Assembly: GCA_020430005.1 (NCBI GenBank)
Contig: JAGQKQ010000117.1
Location: 1-5,918 of the forward strand
Reading direction: 5' to 3'
DNA length: 5,918 bases
DNA from: Candidatus Omnitrophota bacterium
GTDB taxonomy: Bacteria > Omnitrophota > Gorgyraeia > Zapsychrales > Zapsychraceae
Positions 4,774-5,918 of this stretch are shown here, piece after piece. A program made the position numbers and the translations under genes. The notes under the pieces were generated by a model. That model had not been told where the DNA came from. It worked only from the letters and a program-made list of their open reading frames with translations, and did not search any database. The first letter of the stretch is position 1; every line of letters begins with the position of its first letter.

Positions 4774-5918
4774 CTTCGCCCTTTCAGCTTACCTGATTTC
4801 ATAAATCCGTCGTAATGCCGCATAACCAAATGGGATTCAATCTGCTTCATGGTGTCCAACATAACCCCGACGATAATCAAAATCCCTGTGCCCCCAAAGA
4901 ATGAGGCCACAAGATAAGGCACCTTAAAAGCAGCCATAATAGCATCAGGCATAATCGCAATCGCACAAATAAATAACGCGCCCGCTAATGTGATACGCGT
5001 CATAACAAAATCTAAATAGTCCGCTGTATTGGCCCCCGGACGAACACCTGGAATAAAACCACCATGCTTTTTCATATTTTCTGCAACGTCAACCGGATTA
5101 AAAACAATCGCTGTATAAAAATAGCAGAAGAAAACAATTAAGAGACCATAAACAGAATAATATAAGGCATTTCCACGGGACATATAGGCCGCCAAAGTTT
5201 TAAATCCTTCATTCGGAATAAAACCGGCCAATGTCGCCGGAAATAAAATGATCGACTGCGCAAAGATAATCGCAATAACTCCGGATGTATCAACTTTCAA
5301 CGGAATATATGTACTTTGTCCGCCATACATCTTTCGTCCTACCACCCGCCGTGCGTATTGGACAGGTATTTTACGCTGTGCCTGCGTAATAAGAGTAATC
5401 GAAATAATAACGCCAATCAAAAAGGCGATCATCAATAAAAGCGTCAATGGTTGAACCTGAGCGACCGCTCCATCACGACTTGTCATAAGTCCGCTTAACT
5501 GACTAATTGCTCCCGGAGCTGCCGAAATAATACCCGCCGTAATAATAAGAGAAATCCCGTTACCAATACCTTTTTCCTGAATTTGTTCACCCAGCCACAT
5601 CAATAATAACGTTCCTGTTGTTAATGTAACAACCGTGACAAAACGAAATCCCCAACCCGGATCACTCACAATTTGAATCCCCTGAAAAGAAGCAGGATTT
5701 TCCAGCCATAGCGCAATGAAAAAAGATTGCACAGAAGCCAGAACAAGTGTTCCATAACGCGTGTACTGATTAATTTTTTGATAACCGGTTTGTCCTTCTT
5801 TAGCTAACTTTTCCAACGCCGGAATCGCCGCTGTTAAAAGTTGCATAATAATCGACGCGGAAATATACGGCATAATCCCCAAAGAAAAAACCGTCATATT
5901 CGCCAAAGCGCCTCCGGA
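4770..5918 (-). CDS. secY: protein translocase subunit SecY, 5' end outside window
   Basis: SecY is the channel of the Sec translocon in the inner membrane, working with SecE, SecG and SecA or the ribosome. The open reading frame runs off the window at 5918; 382 residues are visible, beginning SGGALANMTVFSLGIMPYIS. Roughly 60–70 N-terminal residues, with the first membrane segment, are missing. TM2 to TM10 can be recognised. Signatures seen are the SecY motif SLGIMPYISASIIMQLL, GEQIQEKGIGNGISLII in TM4–TM5, the cytoplasmic loop IPVQYARRVVGRKMYGGQST (SecA/ribosome docking), FNPVDVAENMKKHGGFIPGVRPG in loop 5 and the tail LVMRHYDGFMKSGKLKGRR. The TTG at 5906–5904 is an internal leucine, not the start. 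The stop overlaps the adk start by 4 bases. Confidence 0.98.
   Translation of the reverse strand, partial: SGGALANMTVFSLGIMPYISASIIMQLLTAAIPALEKLAKEGQTGYQKINQYTRYGTLVLASVQSFFIALWLENPASFQGIQIVSDPGWGFRFVTVVTLTTGTLLLMWLGEQIQEKGIGNGISLIITAGIISAAPGAISQLSGLMTSRDGAVAQVQPLTLLLMIAFLIGVIISITLITQAQRKIPVQYARRVVGRKMYGGQSTYIPLKVDTSGVIAIIFAQSIILFPATLAGFIPNEGFKTLAAYMSRGNALYYSVYGLLIVFFCYFYTAIVFNPVDVAENMKKHGGFIPGVRPGANTADYLDFVMTRITLAGALFICAIAIMPDAIMAAFKVPYLVASFFGGTGILIIVGVMLDTMKQIESHLVMRHYDGFMKSGKLKGRR

Noticed and set aside
5248..5454. Plus-strand open frame of 68 codons inside secY
   Set aside because: It overlaps the conserved SecY docking loop in antisense; it is a shadow.
5904..5906. TTG as the secY start codon
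   Set aside because: The frame stays open to the window edge and the residues upstream (SGGA) belong to conserved SecY sequence, so this is an internal leucine.

Overview
The window is the distal part of a bacterial spc–alpha ribosomal protein cluster, with every gene on the minus strand. Read in transcription order (high to low coordinate) it holds secY (5' end outside the window), adk, map, infA, rpmJ, rpsM, rpsK, rpsD, rpoA and rplQ (3' end outside the window). Coding density is very high. The only gaps above 30 bases are rpsD–rpoA (102 bases) and rpoA–rplQ (142 bases). There is no stretch over 300 bases without a gene, and I see no tRNA, rRNA, CRISPR array or insertion sequence.

Organism: a bacterium of about 40% GC, using strong Shine-Dalgarno sites for at least adk, rpsM, rpsK and rpoA. 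The presence of rpsD between rpsK and rpoA, the map–infA–rpmJ junction and the RpoA N-terminus (MGVKWRDFQMPKRL) remind me of uncultivated lineages such as Omnitrophota. That placement comes from memory of family sequences and is tentative.

Layout: 5918–4770 SecY translocon channel; 4773–4120 zinc-type adenylate kinase; 4130–3369 methionine aminopeptidase; 3366–3148 IF-1; 3120–3007 L36 (only 37 codons); 3002–2634 S13; 2612–2193 S11; 2165–1554 S4; 1451–462 RNA polymerase alpha; 451–417 a strong hairpin; 319–1 L17. The secY–adk and adk–map pairs overlap, and map–infA and rpmJ–rpsM are 2 and 4 bases apart, so translational coupling is likely. Together the genes supply protein export, adenylate balance, N-terminal processing, translation initiation, 30S head and platform proteins, and the polymerase assembly scaffold.

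The most interesting point is at the low-coordinate end. rplQ is separated from rpoA by a 15-bp perfect hairpin, lacks a strong ribosome-binding site, is richer in GC (about 51% overall; third positions about 60% against 25% in rpsK, hand counts over the first 40 codons), and encodes an L17 that looks like the Bacteroidota form. This suggests that rplQ was replaced in place by a foreign copy, or that there is an assembly join. I found no previously undescribed multi-gene system here.
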